Source: Chromera velia
Lineage: Eukaryota > Sar > Chromeraceae
Direction: 5' to 3'
Length of the DNA stretch: 34,174 nt
Assembly: GCA_018398765.1 (NCBI GenBank)
Contig: JAHBMJ010005915.1
Location: 5,001-39,174, forward strand
The position numbers were made by a program, and so were the translations under genes. How positions within the stretch are numbered: position 1 is the stretch's first letter; each line of letters opens with the position of its first letter. Under the pieces are notes generated by a model, which saw nothing but the letters and a program-made list of their open reading frames with translations, had not been told where the DNA came from and searched no databases. Below, piece by piece: positions 21,610 to 31,415 of this stretch.

Positions 21610-21867
21610 CCTAACGTTGTGTGGTGCCTCAGCTAAGACGTAGCTTGGAGACACACACTTACAAGGTCTGTCATACAAGGGTTCTGCTTCTAGAGACTGT
21701 TATTGACATACGAAAGCTTGACTTATGATTGACTGCCTGCATGTGCATGACTTAATTGCAATTCCCTTAATTGCATGCGCGAGGTCGCTCGGCATGCGCA
21801 CGCTTCATGCAATCCTGACATACGACTTGCATGCCGTGGCGCGGCTTGAAGGCCTCGCCACGTTACG
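21610..21867 (-). repeat. LTR, 3' copy in element orientation
   Basis: Identical in length to 24168-24425 with no indels; four differences (G/A at 21680, T/C at 21724, G/A at 21773, G/A at 21809). Ends are CCTAACG and CGTTACG on the plus strand, a 6-of-7 short inverted repeat instead of the usual TG...CA. A CGTGGCG/CGCCACG hairpin lies at 21835-21862. Confidence 0.9.
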
Positions 21868-21870
21868 TGC

Positions 21871-21883
21871 CACTTCCCCCCTC
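21871..21883 (-). promoter_or_regulatory. Polypurine tract
   Basis: On the minus strand GAGGGGGGAAGTG ends three bases before the LTR, the expected place for plus-strand DNA priming. A related purine tract and its flank recur at about 22186-22206. Confidence 0.7.
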
Positions 21884-22479
21884 AAGCCACGTCCACGCTG
21901 GCTCACACAGAAGACGCATTGCCAAATTGATTCCTCCATGCAACTCTGTAGGACTGATGCAATTATGCCGTGTCGATCATTGATTAGATCAACATCTTCC
22001 ATCCACTGTGGATTTGCAAAAGAAATCAGGGGTTGCATCTCTTCCTTCTTTTCATTTCCTCACTTTCTCTTTTCTCAAGTTTGCTCTCAATCTTTCCTGT
22101 GACTTTCTTTCTCTTTCCCATTATCAATTGGTAGTTGACTTTCGTTCTGAATCAAGCATCACAGCTGCCAACCCTTATTCATACCGTGCCACCTCCCCCT
22201 TGATGACCGCGTCCACGCGCAGTCACACAGACACACGCCACAGCGGACTGAGAAAAGAATTCCGGTTCACGCTTTACAGACAAGTTTGCAGCAAATAGAT
22301 AAGCAAGGCAAACAAATAAGCCAACATGCCGCGCTGATCTTATACATGCTGTTTTTTCTCCTCTGCCCCTTTGGACACAGTCGCGACCATCCTTCATCAC
22401 TCCTCAGTCATTCAATCATTCACTGACAAACAGGTGCTCACAAACATCGACGTACCCCGATCTTGCCTAAGATCTTGCA

Positions 22480-23871
22480 TCAACAGTACCCCATTCTCTC
22501 CCTCACATCCTGTGCAGACAAATAGCGAGGACGGTCAGAGGTCTGCGTGCTAGTCTGTGTGGTGTGCAGACTTCTCATCTCCATTAACGGAAGCTTAGGC
22601 GCTTGTGGAATATACAGCCTCCCCCCCTGTATTCCTTCTTCTGGAGGTAGTACCATGCGCGGGATAAAGGGAGTTGCCCCCTGGACATGATAGAATGGAA
22701 CCTTCGGTCTCTCCCTGGCTCGTGCTGCTATCTCTTCATCTCTCTCTCGCTCTGCCTTGCTTCTTGTGTCCTGAATTCGCCCCGACATTTTTGTTTTCTC
22801 CTTTTCCTCCGCTTTTGTCCTCTCTCTCTCTTCTCTCCTTCGTGCTTGCCTCGACATCTGTGCGTTTGTTGACACAGACTTCTCCTCCCTCAATGCATTC
22901 ATCTCACTTTCATGCTTTACTTGTCTTTGTCTCTCTTTCTTCTCCTGCTGCTTCTGTTTCTTTCTTTCTGCCCTGCCTGTCTTCACCAAAACATCCCCGT
23001 CTCCATGACTCCTGAGGGCAGTCTGGCGTGCTGCTTCCACGTCTGACCCCTCTGCAAAGTCATCTTGCCGCCCGTCACTTCCTGTGCGGCCAAATTGCGC
23101 CCCGGCTTCAACCTCGTGGGGAATTTGCCTCCGCTCGATCAAGCCGAGCCTCATTGGCACTGCTTCATCTGATGGAGACTGACTTGCAAAATTGAACATC
23201 GTGTGGGGCGTTTCTTCCCACGCATCCCCCTCCTCCATCACCTCAACATCTCCCTCTCCTCCTATCATCTCTTCACCCACACCTTCGCCCCCCACAACTG
23301 CACTTCCTTGCGGATCCAACTGGTCGTACTGCGATTGGAAGTTCGTCGGCTGACTGAACTTCCCAAGCTCGTGACCTCCAAACACACCGCCCCGTGCATT
23401 TTCAGTTATCTTCCCCACCGGACACATATCGGACTCCGCTTGATCGAAAACCTGAACAAGACGGGACGCATTGCTCCCAAATCCTCTCTCTCCTCTCGGT
23501 AACCTAGGGGCACACACTAGCGCATCTCCCGAAAAGTCACCCACTTGCTTGGCGCGGGTGGAAGAAACTCGTCTCCCCTTTCTCTCACTCACTTTCCCGA
23601 CTGGGTCGCTGAATGAACGTTCAGCTCCCACTTGTTTCATCTTCCCAGATTCCTTTTCACCCCCCTTTCTGTCTGGCTGCGCATTGCGGTGACTCCATTG
23701 AGTCACGAAGAATGTCTTACCTCGTCTCGTCTTTCTCTTTTTCTTCTCTCCTCCTTCCGTCACTTCCCCATTCTCTCCGACTGTGTGCTTCTCTGACGGC
23801 GACGGACTCTGGGGCTTCAAATGGCTCCACTCCCTGAGCTTCTCTGCGATCTCGTTGAGGCTGGCCTCCAT
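22480..23871 (-). CDS. Internal ORF of the compact LTR element, Gag-like candidate
   Basis: The frame opens at 23955 without an ATG; the first ATG is at 23869-23871 (ATGGAGGCC), giving about 463 residues ending in TGA. The N-terminus is helical (SLNEIAEKLREWSHLK), then a Lys/Arg/Glu-rich and Gly-rich low-complexity part, an acidic Gly/Glu stretch near the middle, a strongly charged coiled coil (ERKKQKQQEKKERQRQ and RQARRREERERTKAEEKEK), and a C-terminal part with PFYHVQGATPFIPRMVLPPE. No CCHC knuckle or enzyme motif is visible. Position between primer site and polypurine tract makes a structural Gag-like role the best guess, but I do not recognise the family. The intact frame across more than 1.3 kb supports recent function. 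Confidence 0.6.
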   Translation of the reverse strand: MEASLNEIAEKLREWSHLKPQSPSPSEKHTVGENGEVTEGGEKKKRKTRRGKTFFVTQWSHRNAQPDRKGGEKESGKMKQVGAERSFSDPVGKVSERKGRRVSSTRAKQVGDFSGDALVCAPRLPRGERGFGSNASRLVQVFDQAESDMCPVGKITENARGGVFGGHELGKFSQPTNFQSQYDQLDPQGSAVVGGEGVGEEMIGGEGDVEVMEEGDAWEETPHTMFNFASQSPSDEAVPMRLGLIERRQIPHEVEAGAQFGRTGSDGRQDDFAEGSDVEAARQTALRSHGDGDVLVKTGRAERKKQKQQEKKERQRQVKHESEMNALREEKSVSTNAQMSRQARRREERERTKAEEKEKTKMSGRIQDTRSKAERERDEEIAARARERPKVPFYHVQGATPFIPRMVLPPEEGIQGGRLYIPQAPKLPLMEMRSLHTTQTSTQTSDRPRYLSAQDVRERMGYC

Positions 23872-24155
23872 CTGGCCGTACTCGTCCCTGGCTTTCCGAA
23901 GAGTGACATCCCCAAAATTTTCCAACGTTTCAAAAACAAAAAGAACGACATCCAAAAGTGCTCAAGTATCTCTCTCTCTGTTTTGTTGCATTCTACGTTG
24001 CTGTGAAAAGAAAAGTGACTCGACAGACAAAAGAACCGGGTCTCTGCACACGCGGAAAGAACGTTCCTGGTGCGAGGATCAACTGTGTTCAAGGCGGTTC
24101 GAGCATGCAGTGAAACGACTTGCTTCGAACTCTGCCCTCCCTGAGCGGTCGAACC

Positions 24156-24167
24156 GCTTTGCTACCA
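24156..24167 (-). promoter_or_regulatory. tRNA-type primer-binding site
   Basis: On the minus strand TGGTAGCAAAGC directly follows the LTR. TGG is the complement of a tRNA CCA end, and the implied tRNA acceptor end (..GCTTTGCTACCA) would give an A1:U72 pair as in eukaryotic initiator tRNA-Met. The exact tRNA is inferred. Confidence 0.7.
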
Positions 24168-24425
24168 CCTAACGTTGTGTGGTGCCTCAGCTAAGACGTA
24201 GCTTGGAGACACACACTTACAAGGTCTGTCATACAAGAGTTCTGCTTCTAGAGACTGTTATTGACATACGAAAGCTTGACTCATGATTGACTGCCTGCAT
24301 GTGCATGACTTAATTGCAATTCCCTTAATTACATGCGCGAGGTCGCTCGGCATGCGCACGCTTCATACAATCCTGACATACGACTTGCATGCCGTGGCGC
24401 GGCTTGAAGGCCTCGCCACGTTACG
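24168..24425 (-). repeat. LTR, 5' copy in element orientation
   Basis: Matches 21610-21867 at 254 of 258 positions. This copy should carry the element's promoter on the minus strand; no TATA box is obvious. Confidence 0.9.
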
Positions 24426-24430
24426 GAGAT
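24426..24430. repeat. Target site duplication, right copy
   Basis: GAGAT, identical to 21605-21609. Confidence 0.85.
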
Positions 24431-25591
24431 CAGATCCCTCCTTTTGCGCAACAGTAGAAAACCGATTGCAACGATACGGGCACGGTCAGGAAGAGACTGT
24501 AAGTAGGGGAATTCAATGTCCTCTTGCATCCTAAGCTGCCTGGAGTCCTCTCTTGGAGATGTCTTTTGAGTCTGATCTTAGACTTTGCCTTTGTCCTTGG
24601 GTGGAGAGCCCGAAGATTGAGGTCGCCAAAGCCGATAGCAAAGATGTTGCCTAGTGTTGCTCGGGACTTCGAGGAGCCTGATTTCATTGAGAATGCCGCC
24701 TACGAGCAGATCGCAATCCAAATGGCTAGTAGAGTGCTTTTCTTATGCCTTTTGATTCTACAACTGTCTCCATCTTCCGGACGAGTGTCGGCTGATCACC
24801 TTCACTTGTCTTTGCTGTTGGTTGCTTGCTTGTCTGCGCGAGGCTAACCACCTTCGTGGCCTGCAAACACCTCCAGCGTGTCTGGGTCTGTCTGGACTGG
24901 TCCTCCGACAGTGTCCAAACATAAGAAGACGCCCTTCATCTCTCTATGTGTCTGCGATGCTGCCGTTTTCTTCCAAGAGTGAGCTTGACAATGTCGCTTC
25001 TGGCTGTCCGTCTGTCGTATGAATCGTTCAATGAGTGGCCGTTCGATCAGGTGCGCAAGACTCTGCTTGCATGTTAAACAGACAGAAGGGACAGATGGCG
25101 GCGTACCATACAGAACAACGCAGTGACGGCCGGTGTGCCAGCCGGGGAGGGCCTTCTGCTCTGGGCCTCCGACGTGGCGAGCGTGGAGTAGGAAGGAGGG
25201 GGAAGTAAAGAAGGGGTACAAAATAACATTGAGCCTGCCTAGGAGCCTGCCCTCGACAGCAAGAGAGGCAGAAGGGTTGCGGTAGACCTACTGAGAGACA
25301 GAGTAGGGCATACGACAGCTGCCGCCTTGTCTCTCACCGGCACCCGCAAAATTTTTAACAGGGATCGCGAAGGGCAAAGCATGTCATAGGGGAAGGGGGT
25401 GAAAGCGGAGGACAAAGGAGAAGGGAAGGGGAGGGAAAAAAAGGGGGAAAGAGGGGGAGAGGGGGGTTACTTCGGGGTGGGGGGGGCGAATCGAATCGAA
25501 GCTGGCCGAGAGCATGCGAAGTACTAGCGACTGAGTGTGACTGGAGTGTCTTTTGTCCAGAGCTAGGGGGGGGCACTCTTGGGCTCATATA
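24431..25591. other. Possible interior of the older LTR element, no pol seen
   Basis: Lies between the two TG...CA repeats. A minus-strand frame (25221-24844) encodes a Cys/His-containing piece (GWHTGRHCVVLYGTPP, then CLTCKQSLAHL) that may be a decayed domain, but it is isolated. From about 25340 to 25580 there is a purine-rich G-run tract. I see no reverse transcriptase or integrase motif. Confidence 0.35.
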
Positions 25592-26123
25592 GGGTTACAA
25601 GTGCAAAAATGACATAAAAAATGAACCAAAAAACATTTGGACGAGCTTTTCACACAAGCTGGAGGTCCGGCATGTTGAGTTACTTTGAAATCAATCACTT
25701 TTACTGTATAGTTTATGTGGTTACATGAGATTACACCTCTTATTATATATGTCCCCTTGCAAGGTTACAGGTTACAAGGTTACAGGCGGTCTTGGGGTCC
25801 GTAACCGACCAAAAAGCCAACTTTTAAAAACTCTTCAAATCACTTCAAAAACACTTTAAAATGCATGTAGACGAAGGTTGCATCACTTTTGAAGAGGGTT
25901 ATTTTAGGTTACAGGTTATAAGGTTACAAGGGGTTTGGTTACAAAGTGAAAGGGACACATCGTTTTTCGTCAGTTTCTCATGTAACCTCAATCAACAGAA
26001 GATGTTTTTAATATTTTTAGACGTAACCTGATGAGATTGATCGATTGGGACCACTTTTGAAGTAAGGGTAACATTACAGGGGGGTATACCCTTATGTATA
26101 AGGGGTGTTGAAACCTGTAACCC
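25592..26123. mobile_element. MITE-like element with GTTAC subterminal repeats
   Basis: The left end is GGGTTACAAGT and the right end, read inverted, is GGGTTACAGGT (10 of 11). Between them are 14 GTTAC/GTAAC motifs, where about one is expected by chance. The left part carries them almost all as GTTAC (25594, 25679, 25720, 25764, 25771, 25779, 25908, 25923, 25938) and the right end as GTAAC (25982, 26023, 26068, 26116); 25801 is the exception. Terminal inverted repeats with many subterminal copies of a short motif are typical of transposase-bound ends of small DNA transposons. There is no coding capacity. The flanks are AT-rich (CATATA left, AATATA right) and give no clean duplication. Confidence 0.5.
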
Positions 26124-28904
26124 AATATAAGTGCCAGACCCTGGGTCCAGAGTTGAGAGTTCATGCCAGTGCATATGTCGAAAGGAGCAGCAAGGGGATG
26201 AAACGAAACAGAAAGAAGAGACGAGATAAAAAGAGACCAGCGGGGCAGTCTACAATGTGTTCGGTCCCTTCCCTCCCTCCTTTTATATAGCTACTGACAT
26301 GCACGAAATGTGTTTGTGCTCGACGAGACAGCCGAGCCCTTCTATTAACGAGAACTCGAAGTCGATTGCCTACCTCTATGTCAGCTATATATGAGATGCA
26401 GGCAGAGGACTGCCTAATTGTCGCCGCCATGTGCTTATGCCTGCGCGTGCCCACGACTGCCTGGGACCGCCCTTGTGCCCCTGCACTGAACTTGGGAGAA
26501 GGATTGAGCTCAATACAAAGCTGAGCATTAAAGAGGCAGACTGCGAGAACGACAAGTCGAGCGCCGCACGTGCCGCACATTCGGAACTTCTGGAACCCCC
26601 TTGGAAAAGTGACCGTTCTTCTCTCGTGGCTTCTCTTAGCTTTGTTTTGTGTATGGCTTTGGAGTCAGACTCCTTGTGTAGCTGAGAGCATAAGCGTACG
26701 AGGGGGCGCCTTTATTCGTTGTCTTCTTCTCGTTTCCTTCTGTTGATTTGAAACATTTCGGATTATACCTCGTTTCCTCCTTTGAGAAAAAGAGACTGGA
26801 AAAGGCGGAGAGAGAATAAGTAGAGGAGGAGCAAAGAGAGAAGAAATCTTGAAAGAGATGTCTGTTGAACGAGAAAGAAAAAAAGAGAAAAAGCGAGGGG
26901 ACAGCCCATGCATGTTTTGGTGTCCGTTCTGCATTTTCTCCCTGCAGGGAGATGCCGGTGCTTTGGAGGCCCTCTGGGTTCTCTGGGTATCGCCCCTCCC
27001 CCTCGCAGTATGGGAGTTGATGGGAGCTTTAGATGGCTGCCTTAGTGGAGCCAGCCGTCTCTGCGTATGCATCTGCGTGGAGCCAGATAGTGTACCGGCA
27101 GGCGCTAGCGGCAGGCGTCTCCCTCCGATAGGTCTGACCGGGTGCTATTCATTCGTTGATATCTGTTTTAAGTGTTCTTGTGTGTTACAGTGTTCAGTCG
27201 ATCTATGGTATTGTTGGCGACAAGCGAACAGACGCGCATGCAGTCTTCGGGAAGGGAGTGAGATAGAAGAGAAAGGAGGAAAAGATGTGAATAAATGACA
27301 TTATGTATAAACATATGTGTGCGTGAGGCTTTCTACTACCATCCTCTGTTTTTTCCGTCTCTTCACGTTTTGTGCTTACCTCCGTTCGTCCGTCTACTTG
27401 CATTCAGAAAATTAAGAGAGCTGGAAAACGATTGCTTGCAGGCAATGCCAGGCATACTATTCTGTCTGTCGCCTGCTTCCTTCTGGCAGGCTGGTCTGAG
27501 AAAGAGAGAGAGAGTGAGAGAAGGTGAAACGAAGTCAGGAAACGGAGTTGGCTACCTCTTTCCTTCCGCCGGTTCCGCCTTTTTCTTTTCGATCACTTTA
27601 TCGTTCGTGGTGTTCGATCTGTGTCTTTGTTTTGAGACCACGGAGGTATGGGAGGTGTAGCTTTGTTTTTCCATCTCGCTTCAAGGGAAACGAAGGCAGC
27701 GTGAAAGAGAAATAAGAGAAAAAAGAAACGGTGGAACGCGGTGGAACTGTACAAGTCTTAGAGTTTGGAGAGTGGGGATTTGTCGGAATGAGACTGTCTG
27801 TGACTCTTAGAATTTTTGCATTAGTCCCGTCTCCGCTTTCTGTTTTACCGCCTTCCGGTGCCCTCTCATACTATCCCGTTCACATGGATGGTTTCGAATG
27901 TGAAGATCTGATGTGGTGGAAGTGTGTATATGCGTACATGCATGCCTAAACTTTTGTCCCGTTAGTTCTTTGGTTGGCCACACATGTTCCTTTGAGTCTC
28001 TTTGTTACTCTGTGAAAGGTCAATCGGTCTGCCCTTTTCTTTTCCCAGTTTCGACCGTTTGCTTCTGAGACTCTATCTTCTCACGATGGCTGCTTTTTCT
28101 ATTGGCTGCATCGAAACGAACTCTTGTCATGCAGAGTGTGTTGTTAAAAGTGTATATCCTTCTGCTTTTGACTCCATGTAGCCGTGTTTGCTCGTCTGGC
28201 TTTGCCGCATTGGTGCGAGACCAGCGCCTCGGAAAAAAAAAGAAGACAAAGGGGGGAAAGCAAAGCGGAAGTGAGAAATAAGAGAGCAAAAGAGAGGGAA
28301 ATAAAAAAAAAAAAGAGTAAAGTAAACGACTGCGAGCGTATGCATCGGTGTGGAGATGCATGCGTGCATGTGACCGCACGGATACCATGCGGGCCAGACT
28401 GTGTCCTGCTTTCTGTTGCTCTTTCTGTCTAGCATTTCCGTCTCGTTCTTTCTTTCTGAGGGGTACGAAAGGTTAATGGAGAGCTGGAAAAACGTAAAAC
28501 CTTGCAATGGGAAGCTTACGGCCGTCGAATAACGGACCCTGCTGTCAGGTAGGGAGGGTGTGCTTCTGCAGACCCCGGGCAAGCCGACATCCCTAAAACA
28601 GGCTTTTTGAGGAAAGACCTGGCGGGTTGGCATTGCCGGCGAGGCAGTGGTGATAGTACCTTTGCGCACGTTAATCTGATTGACTTGCGTCAATGGGAGG
28701 AAACTTTTCTGTTTGTTAGCTTTCGCGTCTGAATATTTTCAACTAGTTCCTTAAAGATGTTCTGTTGGTTCAAGGGTTTGCATTGCATCTGCATGGTTGA
28801 TCATGCATATCCTTTTGCTCACCTTTTTTCCCTTTCTGCGTATGCTCAAATGTGTCTGACTGATCGTGGGGACGTGATTTCCTTGTCCGTGGCCAGGGGA
28901 GATC
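26124..28904. other. No supported gene; repeat-flanked sequence
   Basis: Mixed sequence with a purine-rich tract (26780-26900) and a poly-A/purine tract near 28220-28320. ORFs occur on both strands with low-complexity or cysteine-poor hydrophobic products. A purine run AGGGGAGA at 28895-28902, just before repeat copy B, could be a polypurine tract if the two repeats are LTRs of one element. Confidence 0.4.
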
Positions 28905-29375
28905 TGTGGAGTCCTACCCTATGGTGCCGCCCTCTGAACCCTCGCATACGCTGTATCTGAATGAGCCCGCATGCCAACGCCAGGCTCCGCCGTCACGCTT
29001 TGTTTTGTACGTATCGCACGCATCGATCAAAGTTGTTGAAGTCAAGTCTGACCTTCGTATTCAAGCAACATATCACTCGAGCAACGGATAGCATCGTTTG
29101 AGCCTGATGTCTGTTTGTCATAGATTGAGAGTCTGAGAGAGACGAACAGAAAGAGAACTGAGTAGAAACCGTGTATGAGAGAATGAACTCAGTTAATTAG
29201 AATCCCACTGGGAGATCGCGTTTGCACTTAAACTGATATAGAGCCAAACCTCTTGTAAAGTGTTGCTTGAGTTAGTGTTGCTCATGTTCCTTCTCCAAAT
29301 CTTCCCCAAGGTTCTTGTCCTCGTTTTACCTTCTGTCTGGATGCTACAAGGTGGCTGGACAGGAGGGACAAAGCA
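28905..29375 (+). repeat. Copy B of the TG...CA direct repeat, possible 3' LTR
   Basis: 471 bp, about 89 percent identical to copy A. The substitutions are 48 transitions and 2 transversions, plus a 12-bp segment present only in copy A (about 21176-21187). Confidence 0.65.
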
Positions 29376-29572
29376 GTTACAAGGCTCTTCTTCCTCTCTT
29401 TATCTTTTCTACATCTCAAACATCAAAATGATCTTTCTCCTTCTTTCATTTCTCTTGCCAGCGACCCTGCTGGCTCTCCCCTTTCCTTTACTCTTTCAAC
29501 CTCCCTGAACCTAAGTGTCACTTGAAAAAATATAATCAAGATGATCTCTATATGTGGCATCGTTTTTTAAGA

Positions 29573-29601
29573 GACCGTCCACACCTGCGGTGTAGACGGT
29601 C
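29573..29601 (-). other. Strong hairpin in the 3' region of the non-LTR element
   Basis: GACCGTCCACACC (29573-29585), loop TGC, then 29589-29601: 12 of 13 positions pair. It lies about 30 bases beyond the stop of the retroelement's endonuclease frame, i.e. in its 3' UTR on the minus strand. Non-LTR reverse transcriptases often recognise a 3' UTR structure; that role here is inference. Confidence 0.6.
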
Positions 29602-29632
29602 AAGACACCGTCCAGATATGCGGCTTCGGCTT

Positions 29633-30241
29633 TCAAGATAAAATCATTCTTTCTTCTCTGCAAGGCCTACGTAGGCCGAAAACTCCCTCCCAGCATCTCA
29701 GTAACCTATGTGCCGCGTGCACTGCGGCTTGCCTGAATAGATTAGAACAGATGCCAAGATTGTAGACGCTGCTGCTTTCTGAACCGCTACTGACAACGTT
29801 TTCCACCATGGTGACCTGTCTACAATTCTCTGACGTGCTGATGCATGATTTATCTCCCCCAACCTTTCTGTAGCTTGTCTCACCATCTCTTTCACGAACC
29901 TCACTGTCTCCGACTGTCTCTCCTCCAGGCCTTCCGTAGGTCTCAAAAACTAGGGGGACAAAACGAATGCCGACTGCTCTGCAGGCATCGTCATAGTAGG
30001 TGTGTTTCTTCCCTTCCTTCTTCTTAGCTGCAGCCCCTACTTTCTTGGCGTTTCTGTGCAGGCGGGTTGCATCCTGGATCGGGTGGATCAGAGCCACATC
30101 CCTTAGAACAGAGTCCCCGTTTGGCAAGGTTGCCAACAGGTCTGGTCGTTTGTTGTGTTCCTCAGCCAACGGCCCTGTCAAATCGAGCCCCAACGAACCC
30201 ATCGTCGTCTCCCCCCCAACCGTATAGTACCTTATCCCCAT
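29633..30241 (-). pseudogene. Restriction-like endonuclease region of the retroelement
   Basis: The frame is open for about 200 codons. It contains RPDLLATLPNGDSVLRD, i.e. R-PD-X13-D, the catalytic signature of the restriction-like endonuclease of R2-type elements, followed by a Lys-rich helix (AKKVGAAAKKKEGKKHTYYD) and VGIRFVPLVFETYG, which matches the closing strand and conserved E-T-x-G of this domain. It would nick target DNA for target-primed reverse transcription. The upstream part of the polypeptide is out of frame, so no intact protein can be made from this copy. Confidence 0.7.
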
Positions 30242-30364
30242 TAATAATTCAAAGAGGGCTGCCCCGACCTTTTGGTGCCTTCTCCACAGACCTCCTCCCG
30301 TTAGACACTTTCCTCCATGAACCCCCTCTAAGTCCCCCCTCTATCCGTAGCCGCAGACTGGTTG

Positions 30365-30598
30365 TCATACCAGCTCTGGGATACGAAGGCCTAACCACAC
30401 GTGCATAGCTGTACAGAATAGCGGTGAAAAGATCTTATAGTTGATGTTAAAAGGAATAGCTCTAAGCCATACTGAAGCTTCATTGCCAGAGCAACTTCTC
30501 AAACAAATCTGTCTCTTCTCATCCAAGCTTGGAGGCGTCTCTAACGTGCCACTGGGAAGGCTGCTGCCTGGCAGCTCTCCCAACAGTCGCTTTCTCAT
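30365..30598 (-). pseudogene. Connection segment between RT and endonuclease
   Basis: The open frame includes a SxxxxEASVWLRAIPF pattern and ends with VWLGLRIPE. In related single-ORF elements the corresponding segment reads S-x-A-x-x-WL-x-x-x-P, followed by an R-x-RLGL-P. The intervening 30600-31415 should encode the RT thumb, but it is too decayed to read confidently. Confidence 0.45.
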
Positions 30599-31415
30599 CG
30601 CTGCCTACAGAGTATCATAGAGCCTCTCTTGCACCTCCTTTGCCCTTTCACCTCTCCATGCCTCTGTGCAATCTCTCTACAATGCTTTCAGCAACGACCA
30701 CTCTGGCGCTCCACTGACTGTATCCTGATGATTGCTCTGCAGTCTGTAGAACGCTTCTTGGGCATTCTTAGGCTTTCTGAGACCACCCCTCCATCAAAAC
30801 TTTCTCCTACATCTCATCCGGGTTGTTTGCATACCCTTGCACCAAACGTTTCTTCAGTACGTCTGCCAAGCACTGCCAGGACGCATAGCATCCCACCGAC
30901 GCACATTTTTATATGAGACTATACCTGTGTACGCTAAGCCCCCCTTGTAATAATAGGAGGGATGCCTGCACTGTTTGGTGTAAGGTCCACTCGTTCTCAG
31001 CAATGCCGAGCTGTCAAGTACACTTCTTCAAGAACACGTCATCAGCCGCCTACCACATTGATGTTGGAATTGCATCCATCATCAAATACAGAAAGAAACC
31101 GAGCTTAGGGAGAACATAAAACTAAAACAGAAGCCACCCCCCTTGAGGATTGCGATAATCGGCTACTTTGGACGCCAACCCCACTGCTTTGTCTCTCACT
31201 TCTTCAAAATATTTTTTTTTGAACTCCCATTTCCCTATCGCTCCCCTTCCTAGCTTGAACCCGTCCTTTGACAATTCCAACCCTACAGGAGACGTTTCCG
31301 GACACCTTTCTATCTCTACCTAAGTCTCTACCCATACTGAAGAGAATGTTAGGCTCTTGTCCTTGCCAAGATTCAGCTTGAGGTTAAACGAGCGAAACTC
31401 TTCCTCTGCCACTGT

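Larger units (their letters stand above)
21610..24425 (-). mobile_element. Compact non-autonomous LTR retrotransposon with one ORF
   Basis: A 2816-bp element bounded by 258-bp direct repeats and GAGAT duplications. Read on the minus strand the order is: LTR (24425-24168), a primer site directly abutting it, a leader, one ORF of about 460 codons, a polypurine tract, LTR (21867-21610). No reverse transcriptase, protease, RNase H or integrase motif is visible, so replication must depend on enzymes supplied in trans. This matches the layout called TR-GAG or large TRIM in plants. LTRs differ at four positions, implying a recent insertion. It sits just downstream of repeat copy A and so may be nested in an older element. 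Confidence 0.85.

Noticed and set aside
24130..24167. tRNA-like sequence (GGTCGAACCGC...TACCA)
   Set aside because: From the T-loop-like TCGAA to CCA it is three bases too short for a tRNA and no cloverleaf can be formed. It is better explained as a retrotransposon primer-binding site.
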